From Dissophora ornata (Eukaryota > Mortierellomycota > Mortierellomycetes > Mortierellales > Mortierellaceae), in assembly GCA_025201705.1 (NCBI GenBank), contig MU617112.1, positions 1 through 22,902 on the forward strand: a stretch of 22,902 nt of DNA. The letters are read 5' to 3'. Positions within the stretch are counted from its first letter, which is position 1, and each line of letters begins with the position of its first letter. The notes under the pieces were generated by a model that saw only the letters and a program-made list of their open reading frames with translations, did no database searches and had not been told where the DNA came from. The translations under genes and the position numbers were made by a program. Shown here one piece after another: positions 9,421 to 18,624 of this stretch.

Positions 9421-10791
9421 GAATTAGCCAATTTTTCTTTATGCTTTATTCATGCAGTTTGGAAACAGACGTGTCGTGTTTTTACAACTGCATTGTGTTG
9501 CGTGCTATCGGCGATCTCGTGTTCTTTTATCTCCAAGCATGTTCCTGAATTTTCAGTGACCTCGGCTGATGGACACTCCATGTTCTTGTAAAGTACCTTG
9601 GTCAGCTCTCGCAGTCTGTCCATCTACGTTCAAGGGAAAAGTACCCGAAAGCATGGTCACCCAGCCGCGTGGATCCGAAGGACCCGAGACGGAGCTTTGT
9701 TCCCAATATGGCTTTGTTGTCATTCCATGTTCTCGTCCCATTCGACAGTGAGCTGAAACGTCGTCGATCGCCTCCCCCTTTTTATTTTGGAGGACACAAG
9801 CGAAATTGGTGGCGTGTGATTTGACTTATTCGTCGTCTTGTGTACCCATGCACCCACACTCCCATACTCTCACATATCCATTGATGCCAGCCTTCCTTTA
9901 TTGTCTTTACCAATTTTTACTCTTTCACATTATGCACATATGAATGGTCGTTGTCAATAAGAATTGCACAAGGCAATGATGATGAAAATGTTGGCTTTAA
10001 AGATTCACATCTGCCCTCAGTTTTCTCAAACAACAACGATCATTACGAGGTTATGACCTGCGGTAACTGAGGAGGCGGTAAAACAGCGGTGGGAGGATAA
10101 CAGTGTCGAATTTAGTCTGGAGACAACATCGCCTCTTCTGCTCGTGTATGGCCATCTGTAGATGCGTTAAAAGGACGAAGAACTCTGTTTGCATTTGCTG
10201 CATCGATGCCGTTTTTTTCTGCCTTTGCCTTTCGTTGGGCATGCGTTCGGCGCAGAATCATGGACGCAAACGGACACTACTTCCATGAATTTCGATATAG
10301 GCTACCAAAGAATGCACATTGCAGGCAGTATTAAATGCAGTCATCAATATCCTTTGATCGCTTCACATCATAGCCTGCCCTCGAAGGCCATGTTGTTCTT
10401 GCGCTGAATTGCCTCTATGCTCCGGAATCAACGACACAAATAACGAAGCATCTGACGCATACGAACGTGGAAAATGCCTGACAACACATCATCACCGCTC
10501 CCACTGGCAGTAAGAAGGTTTTTGCTAGCACTTTGGATCGATCGTGGAGACCACTTTCATGTGAGGAATCTATACTATCTGTCTTGTTTCTGTCAATTGC
10601 CTTTCGCTATTTCTTGGATCCAAAAACCAACCATAGTCCTTGTAGTCGCGTACAAGATAGATTTCGTGCACGAACCCCCCCTCCCTGGGATTGTCAATTG
10701 TCAAGATTTTTTTTATTACAAGCCACAGCCCGCACAGGGTTTATTCGTCTCTCGGACTTGCAAACTGAAATCTTCCTCTTTTGATCAAAAA
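9421..10791. other. Intergenic/promoter region of the eS24 gene
   Basis: About 1.4 kb without a recognisable gene. Open frames are short and show no family motif on either strand. The last 100 bases are rich in C/T on the plus strand, including ccccccctccctgg at about 10675-10688 and tcttcctctttt just before the proposed start. A pyrimidine-rich leader is typical of ribosomal protein genes. I saw no tRNA or snRNA here. Confidence 0.45.
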
Positions 10792-12211
10792 ATGGTATTA
10801 CAGTAGACGAGACGCAGTCACACATCAGAGCAAACTGGGAGAGCGCCCTACTTCGAGCACTCAGAGGGAGGGAGGAGCATCATACATGGATGCTGACAGG
10901 AAAAAATGCAAACCATCTATCAGGATATCGATAACATCGGCATATGTTATGGCATGTCAGCACTCGACATCAGGATGGTCGAGCAGGGAACGGATCGAAC
11001 TAGAGGAGGAAGGGGGAGTGGGATGCATCAGCTGCTCGGATTGCATGTACTTTTGGCATGATGGAAGTTGGAGGGTCATGCAGCTGATCCAGGGGTAATT
11101 AGGAATGCATCTGGTGCAACAGCATTTGGCATCGTCTGACAACGTTTTGAGCTGAATTGCGGGAGCCGGACATCTCGGACAAACATGACAGGAAAAGGGA
11201 TATCCATCATGACGATCCCCCATGTGGTCCTTATGATGCATCAGATTACAGGGACACTGACATGTCTTTTTTCCCTCTCTGGAAAAAAAACTTGTAGGCT
11301 GATTCCACTGCTACCATCAGAACCCGCAAGTTCTTGACCAACCGCCTTTTGGCCAGAAAGCAAATGGTAAGACCCAGGGATGAATAAGTCTTGACAAAAT
11401 ATAAGCAGAGTATGTTATAAGCGATTCCAGGACTTTCACAGCTAACAAGGAAACATTTTGCACGTTCCCTTCCCTCCCCCCTCACAGGTCGTGGATATCA
11501 TCCACCCTGCCCGCGCCAACATCTCCAAGGATGAGCTCCGCGAGAAGCTCGCCAAGATGTACAAGGTCGAGAAGGAGGTTGTCTTCTGCTTCGGCTTCCG
11601 CACCGCCTTCGGTGGCGGAAAGTCGACTGGCTTTGCTTTGATCTACGACAACTTGGAGTCTGCCAAGAAGTTCGAGCCCAAGTACCGCCTTGTTCGTGTA
11701 AGTTATTATCTCGCAAACAGAATCGCAAACGACATATATATTGGGCTTATCCGACAATCCGGACCAACTAGCAAACGACAATGGATAACAAACAGCGGAG
11801 GAACCTCTGTGCACTCTATATATGTTGGGAGCCACTATATATCGCAGTACATTGTCAGGATACTTTTTTTGCAAGGACTTTTGGTATCTGCGCGAAATGA
11901 CCGGAGCCGTCAACAGAAGGGGGACAGCATCCTGGACGTTCGTGGTTTTTGAGCACGACTCCAGGATGACTATACGACAATCGCCCTGCAGGAGTTGCGG
12001 TGTCTTGACTATAATCAAGCATCAAGAGAGAACCATTTTGAAGGACCAATTTGCTAACTGCAATCGACCCCCCATTCTGTCATATATGATCCTACAGCAC
12101 GGTCTCATGGAGATCAAGAAGGCCTCCCGCAAGCAGCGCAAGGAACGCAAGAACCGCGGCAAGAAGCTCCGTGGCACCAAGAAGGCCAAGGCTGCTGTTG
12201 CCAAGAAGTAA
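10792..12211 (+). CDS. RPS24: 40S ribosomal protein eS24
   Basis: Small-subunit protein of the cytosolic ribosome. Exons: 10792-10794 (ATG only, tentative), 11298-11366, 11488-11697, 12098-12211, giving 131 residues, the normal family length. Diagnostic blocks are [68 protein letters not shown] and [11 protein letters not shown] with a Lys-rich tail. Introns are 503, 121 and 400 nt. Exon 2 begins directly with Ala-Asp-Ser after an acceptor (cttgtag), so the initiator Met must come from upstream. The best candidate is caaaaaATG|gtatta at 10792: A-rich context, a pyrimidine-rich leader and correct phase, although gtatta is a weaker donor. The last three exons are certain and the first is not. 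The gene converges on the SSXT-like gene, whose stop lies 411 bases away. Confidence 0.93.
11928..11968 (+). other. Strong hairpin inside the last eS24 intron
   Basis: The arms CATCCTGGA and TCCAGGATG pair over nine bases. After a small asymmetric bulge (CGT opposite C) a further five pairs follow, TCGTG with CACGA, closing a nine-base loop gtttttgag. It lies about 130 bases upstream of the acceptor at 12097. It could be a splicing-control element or part of an intron-encoded small RNA; no complete snoRNA boxes were found around it. Confidence 0.5.
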
Positions 12212-12622
12212 ACGAAGGTAAACCAAGACTTTATTCACAACGGGGAATCTGTCAGTCGCGTGTTTTTTTACTTGGTGCTGGAGGAACATTTCATTAATCA
12301 AAAAAAGTCCTTCTTTTGTCTCACTTCGTTTCGATTATCAACCACTCACTCAGTATTGTTAGATCACTCATTACACTCGTTGACCTTGACAAATACATTG
12401 ATTTTCTGACCAGCGCACAGGCAGACAACTGCAGGAATGCTTGCTTTGATGTTAATAATAACGGCTCATGATTCTATATGACGAACGCGTCTTATCAGCC
12501 TATGGCTACGTGTACCCCAGTGCATTCGCGTCCTGCATTTTTCCTTTTGTTTTAATCAACGTTTAAATAGTATAGTACACGAAATGTTTGCAAAAAAAAG
12601 TTCAAAACTGCTGTCCTGCCTG
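12212..12622. other. Convergent spacer, eS24 versus SSXT-like gene
   Basis: This holds the 3' untranslated regions of both genes. It is A/T-rich and without a gene. I saw no canonical AATAAA for either gene, only A-rich relatives such as aatcaaaaaaagtc at about 12296-12309. Confidence 0.45.
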
Positions 12623-15600
12623 CTACAGGTTCAAGAACCCATTCATGACGTCGTCCTCATCTTCCTCGTTAATCATACTATCCATTTCCAGTCCCTCAAG
12701 TCCTTGCAGCTGCTGCTGATCTTGGTCCTGATCTGACTGTTGGTTATCATGGTTCCGATCATCTCTATATCCACCAGTTGCCCCTCCGCTGTTGGTATTA
12801 TGGGAGTTATTGCTGCTGTTTCCATACATCTCATCTTCTGCAGAGGAGGTATTGTCCCCCATCCCCATCGACATATCCATCTCCATCTCCAGTCCCATGT
12901 CTAAGTTCAACATCTCATCCTCCTGTGCGGCAATGGAAGAGTTATCGTCGAGTCCTGTTGCAGCAACTAAATTCGACTGGCTATTGTTGTTGCTGCCTTC
13001 AGTATTGCTGTTGTTACCGACGCCCGCAGTGTTATTATTACCAAGCGAAGGCGCGCTGCTCAGATTACTATTAGTGTCCAAGGATATGCCAGATATGTTA
13101 GAGCCCGGAATCGGCTTTGGCGATTGAAGTTGCCGTTGCTGCGAAAAGTCGACAGATCCAGATCTCGATCCTGGTAAAGAATTTAGCCCCAGACGTGAGG
13201 CCAGCGCCGGCGACCCTTGTTGACTACCGCTGGTCATTAAATTGTTATTGCCAGTTGAACTCAGGTCCAAAGACCCCGAACGACTGCTGGCCCCTAGTGG
13301 ACTCTGTTGGTTTATCAATGGTGTCGTCGGTGTCGGACTAAACATGGCGGGACTGTTGTGGCCAGGACTCATCATCGGACTATTCTGTCGGCTCGGTGGA
13401 CGCTGCTGCTGTTGCTGCTGTTGTTGCTGTTGCTGTTGCTGCTGGTCAATCCACTGCTGCTGCTGAAACTGCGGTTGGTGCTGCTGTTGATGCTGCATCA
13501 TATGGAGGTGCAGTTGGTTCATCTGGTGCTGTTGATGCGCTCCCAGATGGATCGGAACACCTCCCTGGCCACCCAACATATGCATATGCTTCCCTGCCAA
13601 AGGAAGCTGCATCCCTCCTGGCATCGACATTGCCATCTGCAGTGGCATCTGCAGCGGAATCTGCATAGGCATTGACATTGGCATAGACTGACCCATAGGG
13701 TTCATCCCTACGCCTACAGGCATACCCATAGGCTGTGTCATATTCACGCCCATGTTCATGCCCATTCCCATCGATGCATTTTGCTGATGCGGCATTTGTC
13801 CCATATGTCCTGTCCCCAATGGTGGTCTCGGCTGACTCGCTGTTGGGCTAGGCGTATTGGTCTGAAATGACGGAGCAAACGGAAGGGCGACGCTCGGAGA
13901 TCCTTGCTGCACTGCTGCAGAGCCTGGTGCCGGTGAAGCTGTCCGCTGACCTCCTGCATCCACTGGCGATGGCAATGGCATAACTATTGCTGCTGTGTTT
14001 GATACGCTGGGCGAGGACGTCGCCGATCCTGTTCCTGCATGGTGAGGGAGCATCTGGTTAGAAACAAGCGGCGAGCTTTGTCTGCTTCCGCTGTTTTGAT
14101 GCTGGAGATTATGCACCTGCTGCTGAAGAGGCTGCTGGGCCGGTGAGCCTGCCATGACACCCATGGGTGATGCTGGTGTGTCGGGTTGAGACTGAGACTG
14201 AGCCGGCGCTGGACTGTTGGCGGCACTTCCTCCCTGCTTCAGATGGGCAAGTCCTCCGAGAGCCGGAGAAGACTGTGCAGAGATAGACCCCGTCCGAATC
14301 TTTATTGGGCCAGGTGCACCGTTTGGTAGCGAGCCGGTGATCGGAGTTGGTGCAGACGACGCTGATGTTAAAGAGGACGGCGAATCAATACCCGGATTAG
14401 CGGGCGCAGCTGAAGTCAATGGCGTCACTGAAGTCGACGTATTGGCGCTGGTGTTCAAGACTGGACTCTGGAATTGTGCCGTGGGAGCAACAGTTGGTGA
14501 CTGCGAGGGTGGCAGAGATGATGAAGTTGTTGTTTGTGGTGCTGTGTTGAGGAGAGGCATGGTTGAGGGAACTATCGAGGGTATAGAGGAAGGTACGGAA
14601 GGAGATGCCGTCGCTGAGCCCGTCACACCCGCTGGCAATTGTGGACTCTGCGTGTTCTGCGCCGCCCACTGTTGCTGTGCCCATTGTTGTTGTTGCTGAG
14701 GCGACATGTTGGGTGGGAACCGTTGTGCAGGAGGAGGAGCAATAGCCTGGCTTCCAATTATCGGCGTAACATGTGACACGGGAGACATTTGCGAGCCTGC
14801 ATTGCCTGATGATCCTGGGGTAGGGGCAACTGTTGCTGGCGTCGATGGTCCCGCTGAACCCACAGTCGTCCCCTCTATTGAAGGTGCGGAGGTTGGTGCA
14901 GAGTTCGATCCTGTGCTACTTGGCGATTGAAGAGCGTTCGCCTCAGATGTCGTCGCCTCCGCCACTGACTTTATTGGCTCTGCTGCCTTCTTTTCCTTTA
15001 TTGCTTTTTCCGCAGCTGCAAAAGCGACGGCTACTTTAGGAAGGGCAGCCATTGCTCTGGCTGCAGAAGGAAATCGTGCAGGCGGTAGTGGAGACAAATC
15101 AGGTTTGAGTGGCGGCTCCTTTGATAGCTATAACATCAATGATGAAGCATGTTTAGTTGCGACATATCTGAGAATACAACGGCTCTACTCCTGAATCCCA
15201 TTTGAACTTTGATGTACTAACCGGTATAGCTTTGGCAATTTCTGACCATGTTGCCAGATATGACAGCAGAGCTTGGAGTCGAGCCTGGTATCTAAAGTGT
15301 CATTAGAAAAGAGAATAATGCATTAAATGGATACTCTCATGCCTGAATAGCGTCTGCTGCTTGTAAATCTAGTGTCACAGTTGCTTACTTCAAACAGTCT
15401 GGATCAGCGGATAAGTTGCTGTTTTGGTAGTCGATGCAGACACAGATTAACTCCTTGTTCAGTTCCAGCAACTACAACGCAAGAAAGGAAAAGAGATCTA
15501 TCAGAATGCAGGCCTGCTTCGTTTTGCTCTTCAATTGATTCTCGATGTCTGTCTTCAGTTGCTCATGTTGACCTACAGCTTGAAAAACTTGCTCGTCTAT

Positions 15601-16147
15601 GTCCATATCGTAGTGCTTTGTGGGTATTGGCGGTATCGCTACACCATTGGGCTGAGTAGCTTGCGGGCGTACAGCGTCTCCTGGCAAGGCTGGCATGGTT
15701 GGCATTGCAGGCATCCCTGGCATCCCTGGCATCCCTAGTATCCCTGGCATCCCCGGCATCCCTGGTGCAGCTTGCATCCCTGGTACAGCTTGCATCCCTA
15801 GTACAGCTTGCATCCCCGATGCACCTGGCATTCCCGGTACAACCGATACACCGGGGGGTCTTGCCATGCCTGGCATGCCTGGCATTCCCGACATTCCGGC
15901 AACTCCTGGCATACCTTGCACCGTGGGCATGCTTTGCACTACTGACATTCCTGGCATCCCCTGCAACCCCGGCACTCCTGGCATCCCTGGCATTCCTTGC
16001 ATTCCAGTTATCCCTGGAACTCCTGGAGCACTTGGGACTCCTGGAACCCCTGACACACCTGGGAATCTATTGGGACGTGCTTTGCCAGTGTGTGTGAGGT
16101 GGAGGTGCTGTTGTTGTTGTTGTTGCATCTGAGCGAATATGCGCTGC

Positions 16148-16179
<32 letters not shown>

Positions 16180-16647
16180 AAGGATAAGGTTATTGTGCAT
16201 CTGCTGTGGACCCGAGGTTGGAGACTGTTGCATTTGGAGCTGTAGTTGAGGTGGCGGAGGTTGCTGTTGCGCTAACTGCTGCTGCATCATACCAGGCGGC
16301 ACTGGCGCTGGACGCGCCATCATTTGTTGATGCAACTGCTGTTGCTGAAGCTGCTGTTGTTGTAAGAGCTGTTGCTGCTGCTGCAACTGCATCTGCTGAA
16401 GCTGGTATTGTTGTTGCTGAAACTGCTGCTGCTGTTGTGGAGGCTGGTTTTTCATGGCAGCTCGTTGCTGTTGCTGTTGTAGAAGCATCTGCTGCTGCTG
16501 CTGTTGGAACTGTTTCTGCTGCATCTGTTGGAGTAACATCTGTTGCTGATGCTGATATTGGTGTTGCTGTTGCTGTTGTTGCTGGAGCAGCTGTTGTTGC
16601 TGCAACTGCGTCATTGGTGGGAAGTGGTGGGGTGGTTGTTGCTGCAT
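12623..16647 (-). CDS. Large Q/M/P/G-rich protein with SSXT (SS18-like) domain
   Basis: Probable nuclear co-regulator, perhaps a SWI/SNF-type subunit, by analogy with SS18 and plant GIF proteins. Exons: 16647-15577, 15471-15389, 15291-15222, 15127-12623, total 1242 residues. The core (about residues 348-408) crosses all three introns: DEQVFQA, LLELNKELICVCIDYQNSN, DPDCLK, YQARLQALLSYLATWSEIAK. This matches the SSXT pattern of L-x-E-N-K-x-L-I, a short D/NxQN turn, and Y-Q-x-x-L-x-x-x-L-x-Y-L-A. Before it lie about 180 residues of poly-Q and then about 130 residues of G-M-P/G-V-P repeats. After it come an Ala/Lys helix, a Ser/Thr/Pro/Ala-rich low-complexity region, a Met/Gly segment, another Q tract, an Asn-rich stretch and an acidic C-terminus ending GFLNL. 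In animals and plants the SSXT domain sits at or near the N-terminus, so the long N-terminal extension is unusual. The first intron's donor is inferred (gtaggt); see findings. The ATG at 16647 opens a continuous Q-rich frame. Confidence 0.8.
13403..13444 (-). repeat. CTG/TTG (polyglutamine) tract
   Basis: Fourteen consecutive codons, mixed CAG and CAA on the coding strand, encode an uninterrupted Gln run in the C-terminal part of the SSXT-like protein. The mixing of two Gln codons makes the tract less slippage-prone than a pure triplet repeat. Confidence 0.85.
15683..16063 (-). repeat. Degenerate 9-nt tandem repeat, Gly-Met-Pro type
   Basis: On the plus strand the unit resembles GGCATCCCT with variants. 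In the SSXT-like protein it encodes G-M-P, G-V-P, G-I-P and related triplets for roughly residues 195-322. The G-x-P-like order recalls collagen-like repeats, but the third-position residues and Met richness differ. Expansion by tandem duplication is likely. Confidence 0.8.
16085..16640 (-). repeat. Glutamine-rich repetitive coding region
   Basis: Repeated CAG/CAA codons with interspersed Leu, Met, His and Pro make up the first about 185 residues of the SSXT-like protein. On the opposite strand the same DNA gives an Ala/Val-rich open frame, which is a by-product of the triplet repeat and not a gene. Confidence 0.85.
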
Positions 16648-16847
16648 GGTCGAACGATTAACTTAGAAACGGTGGCGACCAGATGTGCTCTCGCCCTGTT
16701 CGCAGACAGAGAAAGGTTATAGGGGTATGATGGATCCCGCAACGCAGACTTTTGCGACGAATTCCTTAAAAGATGATCTGTCAGGCGGGGAGTCGAGGAT
16801 GTGGGCCCGGTTGGTGTTGATGGCGGCAGATGCGTGGAATCCAGCAC
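16611..16847 (-). other. Possible upstream ORF overlapping the SSXT-like start
   Basis: A 78-codon open frame begins at an ATG 200 bases upstream of the main start and ends 36 bases inside the main coding region in another frame. If the leader is unspliced and starts upstream of 16847, this frame would compete with the main ATG. A tttctaag acceptor-like site at about 16664-16657 offers an alternative: a 5'-UTR intron that removes it. Confidence 0.3.
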
Positions 16848-16981
16848 GCTCCTAGTGAATTACGTCCAGCGATGCCAATATTCAGGGAAGAGATGTAAAG
16901 ACAGATAGATCTTTGTCGTAGGTCCGTTCTCTCGCTTCTGTGTTTGGACTGGTCCAATTACTGTACACTATTTTCCTTTAC

Positions 16982-17006
16982 GTGGGCATTGTGGGCATTG
17001 TGGGCA
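16982..17006. repeat. Short tandem repeat, unit gtgggcatt
   Basis: Two perfect and one near-complete copy of a 9-base unit lie head to tail, in the presumed upstream region of the SSXT-like gene. Confidence 0.8.
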
Positions 17007-18471
17007 GACAACTCTGTAAAATAAAATATAACGCGTCTACGGTTATGCAGCAGCATGAACAGGAGGATCTCTGACTCGGGCCATTCGTAAGCGAGCTCTG
17101 CGTACACCAACTCACAGAAAGATGAGACGCTTTTCGCCAGTACAAAAACTTGTAAAGTCCTTGAGCAGGACTTCCAGGAGGCTGCGTCACCCAGTTCTAA
17201 ATTCCGCGTCGTTGTCATTTTCCAGTATTTCCAGTAGCAATAAAGGAAAAGACAATGACGGTCGATGTAAAATGAAGATTGGAGGAATTGTGGATGTGTG
17301 GATGTGGGGCCTCGAGGATATGTCGAGGCGACTACGCTCGGGGCCATGAATGACGGCGCGCTCGCCTCACAAACGTAGCAGCATGGAGCTTCAACATAAC
17401 GCCCTCCTCGGCTTCAGGACTTGAATCCCGTTGTTTCTACGCCACCAAGGCGCGCCGTTCGATCATTCGTGCATGGAACAGCCATTGCTCCCCAAGAGAC
17501 ATCAAACAAGCGCATAACCTATCGGGAGTCCAAAAGTTCTCACGAGCGTGTTCCCATCAGCGCATTACTCTCGAGTAGGGTTCAGTTCTGAGTGTCAAAG
17601 TCCGCCACCAAGGAACAGTATCAAAGTCGAACAAGACAACCTCAGTTCTGTAGTCTAGACCACCTGGTACAGTACCGTACATTTGCATATTCGTATATTC
17701 GTAAGCAAAACAACACATTCGATGTTGTGTGTCCTCTTCGTTGCTGCCCAGCGGATATACAACATTATTCGTAGAATGGTGCCATCGCACCGCCTAGTGC
17801 GTAGTCCAGGTCAACATGGACCAAAATATTCCAAGCACCTGTTTCTACGCATTGAATGCAGCCGACATAAAGAAAAGACAAAGGGACACAACGGAACGAC
17901 GACAACAGCATGAACGGAAAGAGGAAAGTACTCTATACAATTGAATGAGCACAGAGGGTGCCTGAACAATCACCTCGCTGTGGCAAGAAATCGCGTCATC
18001 TTGTGCCATTTGCTGCATCGTCGCGCAAATTAAACGCAAATCTCTTAGAACGCTTTAGAGCAGTGTGTGGGTGAGTTCGTGTGCGTATACATGTAGACTA
18101 AAGTAGCAAAGATTCACTCAATGGATCTGTCAAATCACATATATCGTCCAACTCTATTCAATTCATTCCCTCTATCCCTTATCAAAACCGCACGAAATGA
18201 GCCAAGGATTGGGAAGATGGCACCATCGGTCACAAACTCGAAATCGCGAGCTCTCGTTGGCTAGGATATTTTCAGCTTCCTTTCCTCGCAGATGGCGTCT
18301 TTTTGCAGCTCCTTCGGCTTGCTTTCGCACGCACATGCCGGGCGATCGTGTGAGATCGTGAGCAGGAGTGGGGTTGTGGCCATGTTCAATTCAGCCCGTA
18401 CACTATATACGCTGACTGAATACATGGCTCCCATATAGAAAGAAACGTTACACACCTCTTTTTTTATGGTC

Positions 18472-18506
18472 GTTGTATGCGTTGTATGCGTTGTATGCGT
18501 TGTATG
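18472..18506. repeat. Tandem repeat, unit gttgtatgc, about four copies
   Basis: Three perfect copies and a fourth lacking its last base lie head to tail. The array sits 38 bases beyond the bZIP gene's AATAAA in the direction of transcription, so probably around or just after the cleavage site. Confidence 0.9.
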
Positions 18507-18543
18507 AATATAGCCAGAGGCAATGGATTGCCTCGACCGAGCG

Positions 18544-18549
18544 TTTATT
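18544..18549 (-). terminator. Poly(A) signal of the bZIP gene
   Basis: An AATAAA hexamer on the minus strand lies 75 bases after the bZIP stop codon and is preceded by A/T-rich sequence. It implies a short 3' untranslated region. Confidence 0.6.
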
Positions 18550-18624
18550 ATGGTGGAGAATATACAAGGTAGTGTTACATTTGAGCGTAGGATACGGCAG
18601 TTGAAGAAACCGGCACTTTTACTC

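Larger units (their letters stand above)
16848..18543. other. Intergenic, no gene recognised
   Basis: About 1.7 kb between the SSXT-like gene's leader and the bZIP gene's poly(A) signal. A minus-strand 129-codon open frame (16958-17347) has no recognisable family or start context. Two 9-nt tandem repeats are present (16982-17006 and 18472-18506). I saw no tRNA. Confidence 0.4.

Noticed and set aside
10900..11250. C/D-box-like ATGATGG and CTGA pairs in the first eS24 intron
   Set aside because: Spacing is too short or terminal stems are absent for each pair tried.
13242..14930. Plus-strand open frames opposite the SSXT-like gene (Ala/Val- or Leu-rich)
   Set aside because: They mirror the triplet-repeat composition of the real minus-strand exon and show no independent motif.
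15695..16661. Plus-strand collagen-like and Ala-rich open frames
   Set aside because: Antisense by-products of the Gly-Met-Pro and Gln repeats; the minus-strand frame joins the SSXT domain in phase.
16958..17347. Minus-strand open frame of 129 codons
   Set aside because: No motif, poor start context and a tandem repeat at its end; most likely upstream sequence of the SSXT-like gene.
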